Program-made: the position numbers and the translations under genes | Assembly (NCBI GenBank): GCA_021820665.1 | Contig: JAKADK010000018.1 | Location: forward strand, 1-38,961 | DNA: 38,961 bases | Direction: 5' to 3' | Origin: Actinomycetes bacterium | Lineage (GTDB): Bacteria > Actinomycetota > Acidimicrobiia > Acidimicrobiales > RAAP-2 | Notes under the pieces: model-generated | What the model saw: the letters and a program-made list of their open reading frames with translations, nothing else | Database searches by the model: none | Told to the model about the DNA's origin: nothing | In this document: positions 8,147 through 16,623 of the stretch, one piece after another | Layout: every line of letters begins with the position of its first letter | Numbering within the stretch: the first letter of the stretch is position 1

Positions 8147-8755
8147 GTGCAGCGACACGCTCCTAGAACGCCCACCGCTCGCGGATGGTCCCTCGGCCGC
8201 GTGGTGGTCGACGTCCTCGTCGGCGTCCTCGTCGCCGGCTTTGCTGTCATCGCCGTCGCCATCGGCTCGGGTGGATGGCAGTTGCGGCCGGTCCTGTCCG
8301 GCAGCATGCGGCCCACTCTGCCCATCGGTGGTGTGGTGGTCACGCAGCGGGTCCCGCTCTCGGAGCTACGGGTCGGAGATGTCGCGGTGTTCCACCCGCC
8401 GACGAACCCGCGGCTTGACTACGTCCATCGGGTCATCTCGCTGACCCGGAGCAACGGGACCGACACGATCCGCACCAAAGGGGACGCCAACGTCTCGCCG
8501 GATCCCTGGACGCTCGAGGTCCGCGGGCAGTGGGCCTATGTCGCCCGCTTCAGCATCCCCGATGTCGGTTACGCGGCGACGTGGATCCACTCCCCGCGCG
8601 GACGGGTTGACTTACTCATCCTCGCCGCCCTGCTGTCGCTCCTCCTGGCGACAACCGAGGTCACCCATCGCCGACGTCGCCGGGCAGCTGTCGTGGCAAG
8701 GAGCGGTAGCGAGCCGGTTGACGAGGAGCGCCCCATCGACGCCACCAGCCGCTGA
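8147..8755 (+). CDS. SipW-type signal peptidase I (Ser/His, ER-like)
   Basis: This 202-residue membrane peptidase has one N-terminal helix (about residues 18-42), the nucleophile Ser53 in SGSMRPTLPIGG, His94 in YVHRVI and the box TKGDAN (110-115). It has a second helix near residue 170 and an Arg-rich C-terminus. The Ser-His arrangement with TKGD is that of the SipW/archaeal/ER branch of signal peptidase I rather than the Ser-Lys LepB type. GTG 8147 is chosen because GGAGGAGG (8130-8137) sits nine bases upstream; the longer frame back to 8027 has no such site. Its likely substrate is the TasA-like protein encoded just before it. Confidence 0.88.
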   Translation: MQRHAPRTPTARGWSLGRVVVDVLVGVLVAGFAVIAVAIGSGGWQLRPVLSGSMRPTLPIGGVVVTQRVPLSELRVGDVAVFHPPTNPRLDYVHRVISLTRSNGTDTIRTKGDANVSPDPWTLEVRGQWAYVARFSIPDVGYAATWIHSPRGRVDLLILAALLSLLLATTEVTHRRRRRAAVVARSGSEPVDEERPIDATSR

Positions 8756-8913
8756 GCACCTGCCCGACAAGGGGTCGAATCGCCAGGGGAACATGGTGAT
8801 CGACGTCAGAGCCGGCGAACGCGTCGCCACACACGTGGGATGCCGACAAGCCCAAGTACCATACGAGCGGGCACTGCCCACCGTTGCCATCCGTTGACCT
8901 GCGAGGAGGTGCC

Positions 8914-10500
8914 GTGGAGCGCAAACCGGCGACACCGGATGCATGGCTGACCGTCGCCGGCATCCTGCGTCACTGGGCGACCCTCCGACCCGACGCTCCC
9001 ATGCTGACCTGTGGGAGCGTCACGGTGACGTGGGGCGAGTGCTACCGGCGGGCCCGCCAGGTGGCGACCTCCCTCGTGGCCGAGGGCATCGGGCCGGGAG
9101 ATCGGGTGGCGTTCCTCGACCGGAACGGGACGGAGTTCTTCGAGGTGCTCTTCGGCTGCGCTCTGGCCGGAGCCGTGACCGTCGTCGTCAACTGGCGCCT
9201 CAGCCCGGCCGAGATGACCACGGTGGTCGCCGATTCGGAGGCGGTCGTGCTCTTCTTCGGGCCCGACTACGCCGCGGCGGCCGACGAGATCACCTCCCGC
9301 GCCGAGATGCTGCGGCGCGCGGTGCCGCTCGACGCCCTGCCGGCGTGGCGCGCCCACGGCGGGGACGACCCCGACGACCCCCAGGCCTCGGACGGACCGG
9401 GCGAGGTCGTCCTCCAGCTCTACACGTCGGGCACCACCGGCCTCCCCAAGGGGGTCATGCTGACCAACGCCAACATCTCGGCCGTCCTGGTCGAGGCCGA
9501 GCGGGTGTTCCGGGTCGGCCCCGACACCGTCTCGATGATCGCCATGCCGCTGTTCCACATCGGGGGGAGCGGATGGGCGCTCGCCGGCATGTCCCGCGGT
9601 GGCCACTCGGTGGTCATCAGGGACGTGGACCCCGCCGTCATCCTCGACGCCGTCGAGCGCCACGGCATCACCGAGACGTTCGTGGTGCCCGCCGTGCTCT
9701 CCCTCCTGCTCGCCGCCCCGGCCATCGCCACCACCGACGTCAGCTCGCTGCGCACCGTGTTCTACGGCGCCTCCCCCATCAGCGAGGACCTCCTGGTGCG
9801 CTCCCTGCGGGCCCTCCGATGCGACTTCGTCCAGGTCTACGGGCTCACCGAGACGACCGGGGCCATCACCTCCCTCCTGCCCGAGGACCACGATCCCGAC
9901 GGACCTCGCGCCCACCTGCTGCGGTCCGCCGGCCGGCCCTTCGATCACGTCGAGCTGGCCATCGTGGAGGCCGGCTCCGGGCGGCATGTCCTGAACGGGG
10001 AGGTCGGCGAGGTCTGGACCCGGTCGAGCCAGAACATGCTCGGCTACTGGCGCAAGCCGGCCGAGACGGCAGCGGTGCTCGATGCCGACGGGTGGTTCCA
10101 CACCGGTGACGCCGGCTGGATCGACGCCGAGGGCTACCTGTTCCTCCATGACCGGATCAAGGACATGATCGTCTCGGGCGGCGAGAACATCTACCCGGCC
10201 GAGGTGGAGAACGCCGTGCTCGCCCATCCCGCCGTGGCCGACGCCGCCGTGATCGGCGTCCCCGACCCCAAATGGGGTGAGACGGTGAAGGCGATCGTGG
10301 TGGCCACCCCCGACGCCCCCGCCGACAGGGAGGCGCTCGCCGCCGACATCATCGCCGCCACCCGGGAGCGCCTGGCGCACTTCAAGTGCCCGACGTCGGT
10401 CGACTTCGCCGAAGCCCTTCCCCGCAACCCGTCGGGGAAGATCCTGAAACGTGAGCTGCGGGCCCCCTACTGGGAAGGGCGCGACCGCCAGGTGCACTGA
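8914..10500 (+). CDS. AMP-forming acyl-CoA synthetase (fatty-acid CoA ligase)
   Basis: This 528-residue member of the ANL (adenylate-forming) superfamily carries the P-loop [11 protein letters not shown], the A5 motif YGLTETTGA, and the A7/A8 segment [15 protein letters not shown] with [20 protein letters not shown]. It ends with [13 protein letters not shown], whose Lys is the catalytic adenylation lysine. It should activate a carboxylic acid with ATP and load it on CoA; the acid cannot be told from sequence. GTG 8914 is chosen because GAGGAGG (8903-8909) lies just upstream; an in-frame ATG at 8884 has no such site. It stands alone between the sipW-like gene and a convergent MFS gene. Confidence 0.93.
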   Translation: MERKPATPDAWLTVAGILRHWATLRPDAPMLTCGSVTVTWGECYRRARQVATSLVAEGIGPGDRVAFLDRNGTEFFEVLFGCALAGAVTVVVNWRLSPAEMTTVVADSEAVVLFFGPDYAAAADEITSRAEMLRRAVPLDALPAWRAHGGDDPDDPQASDGPGEVVLQLYTSGTTGLPKGVMLTNANISAVLVEAERVFRVGPDTVSMIAMPLFHIGGSGWALAGMSRGGHSVVIRDVDPAVILDAVERHGITETFVVPAVLSLLLAAPAIATTDVSSLRTVFYGASPISEDLLVRSLRALRCDFVQVYGLTETTGAITSLLPEDHDPDGPRAHLLRSAGRPFDHVELAIVEAGSGRHVLNGEVGEVWTRSSQNMLGYWRKPAETAAVLDADGWFHTGDAGWIDAEGYLFLHDRIKDMIVSGGENIYPAEVENAVLAHPAVADAAVIGVPDPKWGETVKAIVVATPDAPADREALAADIIAATRERLAHFKCPTSVDFAEALPRNPSGKILKRELRAPYWEGRDRQVH

Positions 10501-10519
10501 GCAGGGGTGACGCAGTCCT

Positions 10520-10575
10520 CTGGCGTCCGGTCGGCCCCGGTCGCCAGTAGGGCGCCGCGACGTCGGACCGGGGCC
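10520..10575. terminator. Possible bidirectional hairpin between convergent genes
   Basis: Between the acyl-CoA synthetase and the convergent MFS gene, GGCCCCGGTC (10533-10542) pairs perfectly with GACCGGGGCC (10566-10575). A competing hairpin CTGGCG/CGCCAG (10520-10525 with 10542-10547) overlaps it. There is no U-tract on either strand, so intrinsic termination is uncertain. Confidence 0.35.
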
Positions 10576-10595
10576 TGTAGCCGCCCCGCCCCACC

Positions 10596-11903
10596 TCACC
10601 GGCGGCTGGCGCCGCCGTCACCTCGGGCGCGCTGCCAGGTTCGGAGGCCCGGCACGGCGGCGAGAACGATGGCTCCCGCGACGGCGGCCACCACCGCGAC
10701 GTACCCATAGGCCACGCCGACGCCGACGCTGTAGAGCAGCCCCATCACCAGGTTCCCGAGAAAGGCGCCCACCCCTCTGGAGGCCGACAGCGAGCCCATC
10801 CCGCGTCCGAGCCGGAGGCCCGGGCGCAGCACCGAGATGGCGGTCGGTTCGAGCGTCTCGACGATCCCGAGCGCGAAGCCGACGACGGCCACCCCGACCA
10901 GGAGCGCCGCCAGGCCCAGGTGGTCGGTGTACGCGACGGCGATGGCTCCCGCCCCCAGTGAAGCGCCCAGGTAGCCCAGGAGGCCCAGACGAACCATCTG
11001 GTCGGCGGGACCGCGGCCGAGCCGACCGCCGAGGAGATAACCGGTCGCCGCCGAACAGGCCTGCAACACCAGGAACGCTCCGATCCCGGCCAGGAGTCCG
11101 GCGCTGCCCTGGGCGACGGTCAGGACCGGGAAGCCGACGCTGTAGGTCGTGAAGCCGTACAGCGCCGCGGCCGCGAAGAGCGGGCGCGCCCCTGGGGGAG
11201 GTGGTTCCGGCAAGCGCTCGTCGGGAGATCCGTCGGGAGATCCGTCGGGAGATCCCGACGAGCGCTCGTCGGATGGTTCGTCGGGTGGCAGGCGCCGGCC
11301 GACGCCGGCCCGAGAGAGGGTGATGGTCGAGATCGCCAACGGGAGAACCGTGACCAGGAAGATCCAGCGGAACGCCACGTGGACCGCCAGCGCTACCAGC
11401 ACGAACACGCCGGCCAGCGCCCCGCCGCCGACGTCGAGGGCGTGGAGGAACCCGAAGGCGGTCGAGCGGTACCGCTCCTCGGGAACAGCCTCGACGAGCA
11501 TCACCCGTCGCGACGGGGATCGGAGGTTCCGGGCCCACCACCCCCCGGTCAGCAGACCGATCGCCCACACCGGGTTCGCCACCAGAGCACAGAGCGACAG
11601 GAGGGGGATGACCGCGTTGCCGGCCAGCGCCAGTGACCGATGGCCGATCCAGTCCCCGATACGGGCGCCGACGACGGAAAAGAGAGCACCTCCGCCGTAG
11701 CTGAGCGCGCAGGCCAACCCGTACTCCCAGACCGGCTGGTGCAAGACCAGCACGAGGAACAACGGGAAACCGGCCAGGACTGCTTGGTAGCCAAGGTCGG
11801 CGAAGAACGCCGACAGCGAGATGGCCCAGACATCACCAGTACGCCACGGGGGGCGACGCACAGTGCTCACATCCACGAACCTCGGAGGAACACTCCATTG
11901 CAT
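10596..11903 (-). CDS. Major facilitator superfamily transporter
   Basis: This 435-residue protein has twelve apparent hydrophobic segments in two blocks, as expected for an MFS permease. The loop after helix 2 carries GARIGDWIGHRSLAL, matching the MFS signature GxxxDRxGRR in weakened form. The central cytoplasmic loop is acidic, with a threefold Gly-Ser-Pro-Asp repeat encoded by a 12-base tandem repeat. It is probably a drug or metabolite exporter of the inner membrane, but the substrate cannot be predicted. The start is uncertain: ATG 11903 has no ribosome site, whereas GTG 11870 (VSTVRR) lies about nine bases after a GAGG and is a good alternative. No neighbour is cotranscribed. Confidence 0.88.
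   Translation of the reverse strand: MQWSVPPRFVDVSTVRRPPWRTGDVWAISLSAFFADLGYQAVLAGFPLFLVLVLHQPVWEYGLACALSYGGGALFSVVGARIGDWIGHRSLALAGNAVIPLLSLCALVANPVWAIGLLTGGWWARNLRSPSRRVMLVEAVPEERYRSTAFGFLHALDVGGGALAGVFVLVALAVHVAFRWIFLVTVLPLAISTITLSRAGVGRRLPPDEPSDERSSGSPDGSPDGSPDERLPEPPPPGARPLFAAAALYGFTTYSVGFPVLTVAQGSAGLLAGIGAFLVLQACSAATGYLLGGRLGRGPADQMVRLGLLGYLGASLGAGAIAVAYTDHLGLAALLVGVAVVGFALGIVETLEPTAISVLRPGLRLGRGMGSLSASRGVGAFLGNLVMGLLYSVGVGVAYGYVAVVAAVAGAIVLAAVPGLRTWQRARGDGGASRR
11213..11266. repeat. 12-bp tandem triplication inside a 14-bp inverted repeat
   Basis: TCGGGAGATCCG occurs three times in tandem (11221-11256, the last copy with one change). The array is bounded by perfect 14-base arms, AGCGCTCGTCGGGA (11213-11226) and TCCCGACGAGCGCT (11253-11266). 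It lies inside the MFS gene and encodes the Gly-Ser-Pro-Asp repeats of the central loop. The unit length is a multiple of three, so copy-number change would keep the reading frame. Confidence 0.8.
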
Positions 11904-12095
11904 ACAGCCGACCGGGCCGCCACAGTCATCACGGTCGGAAACAGTAGACCGGCACTGGCGAACAGACCCCTACCTACCGAGCCCCGACCGGTGGAATTGG
12001 CCGTCCCCGAGACGAACCCGTAGCTACTGGAATCCGAATTGAGGCCACCGGCGAATCCATAGTGATGTCGCCGCCATGGGCATCGTCACCGCCCC

Positions 12096-12219
12096 GTCCG
12101 CGATCGCGACTCGAAGTTCACCGCCTCTTTCGTGCCGTCTTCGCCGCCGACGGCACCAAGATCACCATCAGCGCGCCGAGGGCGAACGCCATCTGCGAGC
12201 GCGTGATTGGCACGATGAG
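12096..12219 (+). pseudogene. Transposase integrase-core remnant (IS481/IS3-like), frameshifted
   Basis: One frame reads VRDRDSKFTASF (from 12096). The next frame reads AVFAADGTKITIS followed by APRANAICERVIGTM. Together they match the integrase catalytic core of IS481/IS3-type transposases (DRDSKF.. then PRANAxxER..GT). The join needs a single missing base near 12133. The conserved residues after ..IGT (normally RRECLD) are absent, and nothing transposase-like precedes the fragment, so only about 40 codons survive. No terminal inverted repeats were found. This is a scar of an old insertion just upstream of the aldolase operon. Confidence 0.75.
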
Positions 12220-12326
12220 CGGTGAGCGGAGCGGTGAAGCTTGGATGAGCCCCGTGCGCCCCCGGGAATAGTTGTAGCGGTATCTACGTTGCCAGCTCGC
12301 GACGGTATGAGACCTTGGAGGTCCCT

Positions 12327-12989
12327 ATGACGACCCAGACGACCAATCCCGGCGATCTCGTGGTGACCGCGGTGCGCCACCTGTTCGACGCAGGTGTCAT
12401 GTCCCATTCCGGACACGCCAACTTGAGCACCCGGCTCGACGCCGAGCGGTTCGCGCTCACCACCACCGGCATGGTCCGCGACCTTCGCCCCGACCAGCTG
12501 GCGACGGTGAACCTCGACGGCGAGGTGCTCGAAGGGGCGCTCGGTCCCGAGAACGCCGAGATCGTCGCCATGCACTCGGTGATCTACAGGGCCCGGCCCG
12601 ACGTGGGTGGGATCATCCACACGCACTCGCCTTCTGCCACCGCCTTCGCGCTCGCCAACCGGGAGCTGCCCTGCCGGGCCGAGCCGCTGTTGCGCTTCGG
12701 CCAGGCCGAGCCGGTCCCTGTCGTGGGTTGGGGTCCTCGGGGATCCGACGTCTCGGTTCGTGGCATCGCCACAACTCTCGACGAGCACCCGACGACCTCG
12801 GCGGTGCTGCTGGCGAATCATGGGCTGCTGGCCTTCGCCGCGGACCCTCTCGCCGCCGCCCGCCTGGTGGTCGCCATCGAGGAAGCTGCCGAGGCCGAAC
12901 TGGCGGCCGCGGTGATCGGCGGGGCAGTCGACTTCCCCGCCGGCGCGCTCGACGCGGTGCGGGCGTCGATGGCCCGCGTGCAGTCGTGA
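12327..12989 (+). CDS. Class II aldolase/adducin family protein
   Basis: This 220-residue protein has the class II aldolase fold signatures: GVMSHSGHANLSTRL near the N-terminus, the zinc-binding HTHSPSATAFA (about residues 97-107) and a third His in LLANHGLLAFA. Family members are zinc-dependent aldolases, epimerases or decarboxylases acting on sugar phosphates or hydroxy acids; the acid or sugar used here is unknown. ATG 12327 has a GGAGG site (12317-12321). Upstream, GTAG/CTAC (12274-12287) forms a short imperfect dyad that could be the operator for the MarR protein encoded in the same operon, but this is speculative. It is the first of four stop-start-overlapped genes. Confidence 0.9.
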   Translation: MTTQTTNPGDLVVTAVRHLFDAGVMSHSGHANLSTRLDAERFALTTTGMVRDLRPDQLATVNLDGEVLEGALGPENAEIVAMHSVIYRARPDVGGIIHTHSPSATAFALANRELPCRAEPLLRFGQAEPVPVVGWGPRGSDVSVRGIATTLDEHPTTSAVLLANHGLLAFAADPLAAARLVVAIEEAAEAELAAAVIGGAVDFPAGALDAVRASMARVQS

Positions 12990-13465
12990 CGGCCGTCTCC
13001 GATAAGGAGCGGGCCGACCAGGAACGGGCCGAGGCGGTCCGCGATCGTTACCGGGACGTCTTCGCCACGGTGCCGCCGGGGATCGAAGACCGCATCGCCG
13101 TCGCCGAGGCGACCGGGCGCCTCGAGGCCGTGGAGACGATCGAGCAGCTACGCACCGTGCTGCTCGCCGGCAACCCCCTTGATGCCCGGGTCCAGCAGCT
13201 GGTCCACTTCGCTCAGCTCGTCGCACTGGGACGCGAAGGGCCAGCCCGTCTCCACGCTCGGGGTGCTCTTCGTGCTGGTGCCGAGCTGGCCGACCTCGTC
13301 GGTGTCGCCGAGACCTCGCTTGTCACGTCGGGGATGCCCGCCTACGCCCTGGCCATCGAGATCATCGCCGAGCTACTCGACACAGACAACACCTCTCGCG
13401 GCACCGACCAGGTGGGGGCCGGTCAGGGTCGCGACGCGACGACGAGCTCCGAGGAGGAGCGGTGA
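12986..13465 (+). CDS. Carboxymuconolactone decarboxylase-like (AhpD-fold) protein lacking the CXXC pair
   Basis: This 159-residue protein starts at GTG 12986, overlapping the aldolase stop as GTGA. Residues about 65-135 resemble the CMD/AhpD fold: RVQQLVHFAQLVALGREGPA, then HARGALRAGAELADLVGVAE and SGMPAYALAIEIIAELL. AhpD-type peroxidase members carry a CXXC motif; none is present, so a thiol-peroxidase role is unlikely and a decarboxylase or lactonase-like or structural role is more plausible. The N-terminal 60 residues are charged and helical. The position between an aldolase and a methyltransferase, with translational coupling on both sides, indicates one pathway. Its substrate is not known. 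Confidence 0.75.
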   Translation: MTAVSDKERADQERAEAVRDRYRDVFATVPPGIEDRIAVAEATGRLEAVETIEQLRTVLLAGNPLDARVQQLVHFAQLVALGREGPARLHARGALRAGAELADLVGVAETSLVTSGMPAYALAIEIIAELLDTDNTSRGTDQVGAGQGRDATTSSEEER

Positions 13466-14070
13466 TCCCCGCCGGGGCGATGTGGGATCGACGCTTCTCC
13501 GAGCAACCCTGGCCGAGCGAGCCCGACCCGTTCCTCGTCGAGCTCGCTTCCGAACTGCCACCTGGACGTGGCCTCGATCTCGGCAGCGGGCCAGGTCGCA
13601 ACAGCCTGTGGCTCGCCGCCAAGGGGTGGGCCATGACGCTGCTCGATGCGTCGGAGGTCGCACTCGTCCAGGCCGCCGCACGCGCCAAGGAGATTGGCAC
13701 GACCATCGAGACCGTGCACGGTGATGTGTTCGGATGGCAGCCGACCAGCGCCTCCTACGATCTCGTCATCGTCGCCAACCTCCACCCAGGCCACGAGGCA
13801 CTGTCGCAGCTGCTCACGTCGGCCGCAGACTCCCTGGTCGTCAGCGGCCACCTCTTCGTCGTCGGCCATGACGTCACCACCCTCGGCCGGCACGGGCCTC
13901 CGGACCCCGACCGCCTCCTCACCATCGAACGTCTGTCCCAGGCACTTCCTCCGACCGTCTCCGTGGAGGTCCTCGATCAACGGCGTCGCCACCCCGACCA
14001 CGAAAGGGCGCCGACTGGCGAGGCCCCCGACATCGTCGTGCTCGCCTGGGCGACCAGACGCGTCGCGTGA
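13462..14070 (+). CDS. Class I SAM-dependent methyltransferase
   Basis: This 202-residue enzyme begins WDRRFSEQPWP, as in TehB-like and thiol-type methyltransferases. It carries the SAM-binding motif I GLDLGSGPGRNSLWLA (about residues 36-51), the acidic residue at the end of strand 2 in MTLLDAS, and motif III/IV in YDLVIVANLHPG. The whole fold is short and single-domain. The acceptor is unknown; relatives methylate tellurite, thiols or small metabolites. GTG 13462 is supported by GAGGAGGAG (13451-13459) and the GTGA overlap with the upstream stop. It is the third gene of the aldolase operon. Confidence 0.88.
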   Translation: MIPAGAMWDRRFSEQPWPSEPDPFLVELASELPPGRGLDLGSGPGRNSLWLAAKGWAMTLLDASEVALVQAAARAKEIGTTIETVHGDVFGWQPTSASYDLVIVANLHPGHEALSQLLTSAADSLVVSGHLFVVGHDVTTLGRHGPPDPDRLLTIERLSQALPPTVSVEVLDQRRRHPDHERAPTGEAPDIVVLAWATRRVA

Positions 14071-14603
14071 CCCCCGGGCAGTCAGCAAGCGCTGGACGGC
14101 GAGCGGATCCTCCAGCGGAGGAGAGCGAGCTGGCCCCCCACGGTGTCGGGTTCCTCCTCGGCGTGGCGCACCGGGCACGGCGGCGGTCGTGGGAGGCCGA
14201 GCTCGCCGACCTCGACCTCACCGCGCCGCAAGCGGCCGTGCTCCGTCTCATCGCCGCCCAGCCCGGCAGCGGCGTCCGCCGCCTCGCCCGCGACCTCGGG
14301 ACCGACCCGATGAACGTCCAGCGCGTCGCGGAAACCCTCGGCGCCGCGGGCCTCTGCGAGCCACGCCAAGATCCCAGCGACGCCCGTCGCCGCCCCCTCT
14401 ATCCGACCGAAAAGGGACGTCACCTTGCCCGCGCAGTCGCGCACCGAGCAGCGCGTGCCGAGCAGGATCTCATCGATGCTCTCGACGCCGAGTGCTACCA
14501 CGCGTTGCTCACGGGACTCGACGCCCTCGTAGACCACGACCGTCGCACTCTCGACCCAACCACCAGGATCCCCAGGAGAGCAAGGAGCGACGAGACGCCA
14601 TGA
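14067..14603 (+). CDS. MarR-family transcriptional regulator
   Basis: This 178-residue protein has a winged helix-turn-helix of the MarR type: LDLTAPQAAVLRLIAAQPGS, the recognition region VRRLARDLGTDPMNVQRVAE, and the wing ARRRPLYPTEKG. Helices on both sides would form the dimer interface. MarR proteins usually repress their own operon and respond to small aromatic or oxidising ligands. It begins at GTG 14067, overlapping the methyltransferase stop, and ends in an ATGA overlap with a decayed rhodanese gene. Autoregulation of the aldolase operon is the natural inference. The N-terminal 25 residues are disordered-looking. Confidence 0.87.
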   Translation: MTPGQSASAGRRADPPAEESELAPHGVGFLLGVAHRARRRSWEAELADLDLTAPQAAVLRLIAAQPGSGVRRLARDLGTDPMNVQRVAETLGAAGLCEPRQDPSDARRRPLYPTEKGRHLARAVAHRAARAEQDLIDALDAECYHALLTGLDALVDHDRRTLDPTTRIPRRARSDETP

Positions 14604-14916
14604 CCGTGCGGGCTCTCTCAGCCGAACATGCCTGGCATGACACCCAATCGTCGGGCCGGCCGATCCTCGACCTTCGAACCCGCGCCGAGCGGCAGAAGTT
14701 CGGACGCCACCAGGCTCGGTGAAGATCTCGCTCCTCTGGCACGCGTAGGTGCCACGCCGCGAAGCCATCTATCTCTGCCAGCACGCGGTGCGCAGCAAAC
14801 TCCCGGCATTTCGGGGCGCGACGGAGGTAGGCGGCGGCTTCGTGGCCTGGAAGAGCAGCGGACAGCCGGCCGGAGGCGACAGCCTATGCGTCGTTGCGCC
14901 ACCGCCTGGGAAGTGA
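14600..14916 (+). pseudogene. Rhodanese-domain gene broken by one frameshift and one stop
   Basis: ATG 14600 overlaps the marR stop (ATGA) and opens MTVRALSAEHAWHDT, then SGRPILDLRTRAERQKFGRH, the start of a rhodanese sulfurtransferase domain. After His at 14710 one base is missing. In the next frame the domain goes on as GSVKISLLWHA, an in-frame TAG (14746-14748), EAIYLCQHAVRSKL (the expected rhodanese active-site loop, Cys at 14776-14778) and EVGGGFVAWKSSGQP, ending at TGA 14916. The whole domain is still recognisable at about 105 codons, so the inactivation looks recent. The intact gene would have been the fifth member of the aldolase-CMD-methyltransferase-marR operon and would have added sulfur-transfer chemistry. 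Confidence 0.8.
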
Positions 14917-14953
14917 AACGAGCCGGTCAGAGGATCAGAAGCTGAGCCCACCA

Positions 14954-15196
14954 GCGAACGCGACGACCCTGGAGGCAATGGAGCGCCGGCTGCCGACCAA
15001 AGAGGGTGAAGCCTTGTATGCGGCGGGCTCTTACACCGTCGAGCCAGTTTTCGGCGACACAACGGAGAACCGTCGCTTTCGACGGTTCGTCCGTCGCGGC
15101 CTCTCTGCTGACAACGAGGCAGGCCTCATCTTCGCCGCACATAACCTCTTGAAGATCTTCCACCACAATCCATCCGTGGCGTTCGGCGCCATCTAG
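14954..15196 (+). pseudogene. IS1182-type transposase C-terminal remnant
   Basis: The frame reads AMERRLPTKEGEALYAAGSY, then TVEPVFGDTTENRRFRRFVR and AGLIFAAHNLLKI. This is the C-terminal DDE-domain tail of IS1182-family transposases, whose typical form is TVEPVFGQIKENRGFRRFLRRG followed by AAHNLLK. Only about 80 of the usual 450-550 residues remain, and the conserved QIK is changed. The N-terminal part is missing; the remnant abuts the broken rhodanese gene, and insertion or deletion by this element may have damaged that operon. No terminal inverted repeat was identified. Confidence 0.8.
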
Positions 15197-15675
15197 GCCC
15201 ACCCGGGCACACGGGGAAGCACTGGGACGCGCCATCGGCGGTTCGCCTAACCTTCAAGTCGGCCATTGTGCCGTAACCTTTCCCTGCAAAGCACCCCAAC
15301 GGTCGAGCGTTGGTTGCTGCCTTCCCCGTGTCCTTGTTCCCCTCCGACTTGTCGCTTCACAGCGACCCTCCAGATCAGCTGGATGCATGACTATGCAATC
15401 CCCGAAGCGATTCCGCGACAGCCTGCCGACGCGATTTTATCTTTATGCTAATCGTAGAAGGGCAGCCGAACGAAGTCAACAACCGATGCATCTGTTCGGG
15501 TGTGCGGGTGTGCCGCCTCTGGAGTCGGCTGCCGCAGCGGCGATGTCGGTGATGCCGCGAGGTGCACTGCGACGTCCGCTCTAAGGAGGGCCGGCTGCGT
15601 ACGGCTGCGCCGGGCCATCGCCCGTACACCAGACCGCCCGTCAGCGTCCGTGGAACGGCTCAGGTCGCCGCTCCG
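15197..15675. other. 479-base region without a recognisable gene
   Basis: This lies between the IS1182 remnant and the 3' end of the dioxygenase gene. It includes a short AT-rich patch (about 15433-15455) that stands out from the surrounding GC-rich DNA. Short open frames on both strands do not resemble known proteins. It may be non-coding residue of the mobile element or of deleted genes. Confidence 0.4.
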
Positions 15676-16563
15676 CTACCGGGGCCGGTCACCGCAGATC
15701 GTGATCCGGCGCATGTGCCGGCGCCACCCCTTGTAGTCGTGGAGCGCGTAGTGCTGCACGCAGCGGTTGTCCCACATGGCGAGCGAGCCGGGACGCCAGC
15801 GAAACCGGCAGGTGAAGGCTTCGCGCGTGGCCTGGGCGAACAACTTCTCGAGAAGCCGGGCCGACTCGTCCGGAGGCATCCCGTCGATGCCGATGGTGAA
15901 AGCGCGGTTGACGTAGAGCCCCTTCCGTCCCGTTTCGGGGTGCGTCCGGACCACCGGGTGGCGCGTCGCCCGGTCGGTGCCGTCGGCATTGGTGGTCTGC
16001 ATCGAGCGCGACTGCGTGGAGTACCCGCCGACACCGTACTGAGGGACCGGGGAGTGGAGCGCCACCAGGCCGTCGAGCTTGACCCGGGTCGCCTCCGGGA
16101 GTGCTTCATAGGCCGCCTGCTGGTCGGCGAACAATGTGTCGCCACCGTAGGGAGGAACCTCCACGGCGTAGAGGATCGACCCGAGATCGGGCTCCTCCAA
16201 GAAGGTCACGTCCGTGTGCCAGCCACCGCCGAAGTTGACCTTGTCGTCGGGCTCGGTGACCAGCTCGATCACCTCCGGGTGGTCGCTCCTGCCAGCCACG
16301 AAGGGATGAGTGCCGAGTTCGCCGAAACGACGCCCGAACGCCATCTGCGCCTCGGGTGTCAACTCCTGGTTCCGGAAGAACAGGACGTGGTGGTCGAGGA
16401 ACGCCCGGTGGATCTCTTCGACCACCTGGTCGTCGAGGCCGGTGCCGAGGTCGACTCCGTCGACATCGGCACCCAACACGCCCGACACCGGCGCTACGGA
16501 GATGCGCTCGTAGCCAGGAGCCCGACCCGTTTCGGCCACGGAGAACGCGGTCCCTCTCATCAT
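15676..16563 (-). CDS. TauD/TfdA-family 2-oxoglutarate/Fe(II) dioxygenase
   Basis: This 295-residue enzyme has the facial triad of non-heme iron dioxygenases: His116 and Asp118 in WHTDVTF and His271 in CVQHYALHDY. The Arg-rich RRHMRRITICGD near the C-terminus supplies the 2-oxoglutarate-binding Arg. The order GADVDGVDL, FFRNQELTPE, FGELGTHPF and YGGDTLFADQ is that of taurine and alkylsulfatase dioxygenases. The reaction would be hydroxylation of a sulfonate, sulfate ester or related compound, with release of sulfite or sulfate if TauD-like; the substrate is not certain. ATG 16563 has GAGGG five bases upstream. No transporter gene is adjacent, so it appears to be a single-gene unit. Confidence 0.92.
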   Translation of the reverse strand: MMRGTAFSVAETGRAPGYERISVAPVSGVLGADVDGVDLGTGLDDQVVEEIHRAFLDHHVLFFRNQELTPEAQMAFGRRFGELGTHPFVAGRSDHPEVIELVTEPDDKVNFGGGWHTDVTFLEEPDLGSILYAVEVPPYGGDTLFADQQAAYEALPEATRVKLDGLVALHSPVPQYGVGGYSTQSRSMQTTNADGTDRATRHPVVRTHPETGRKGLYVNRAFTIGIDGMPPDESARLLEKLFAQATREAFTCRFRWRPGSLAMWDNRCVQHYALHDYKGWRRHMRRITICGDRPR

Positions 16564-16623
16564 CTGGTCCCTCGTCTTCGCATGAGCTGCCCGGTGACTG
16601 AACCCGGCTCGACCTCGATCATG

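Noticed and set aside
8760..8800. tRNA-like T-loop (GGGTCGAATCGCC)
   Set aside because: No matching acceptor stem, D-loop or anticodon arm can be formed around it.
15375..15629. 84-residue minus-strand frame downstream of the dioxygenase
   Set aside because: No start signal, no similarity to a known family and an Arg/His-rich composition typical of shadow frames.
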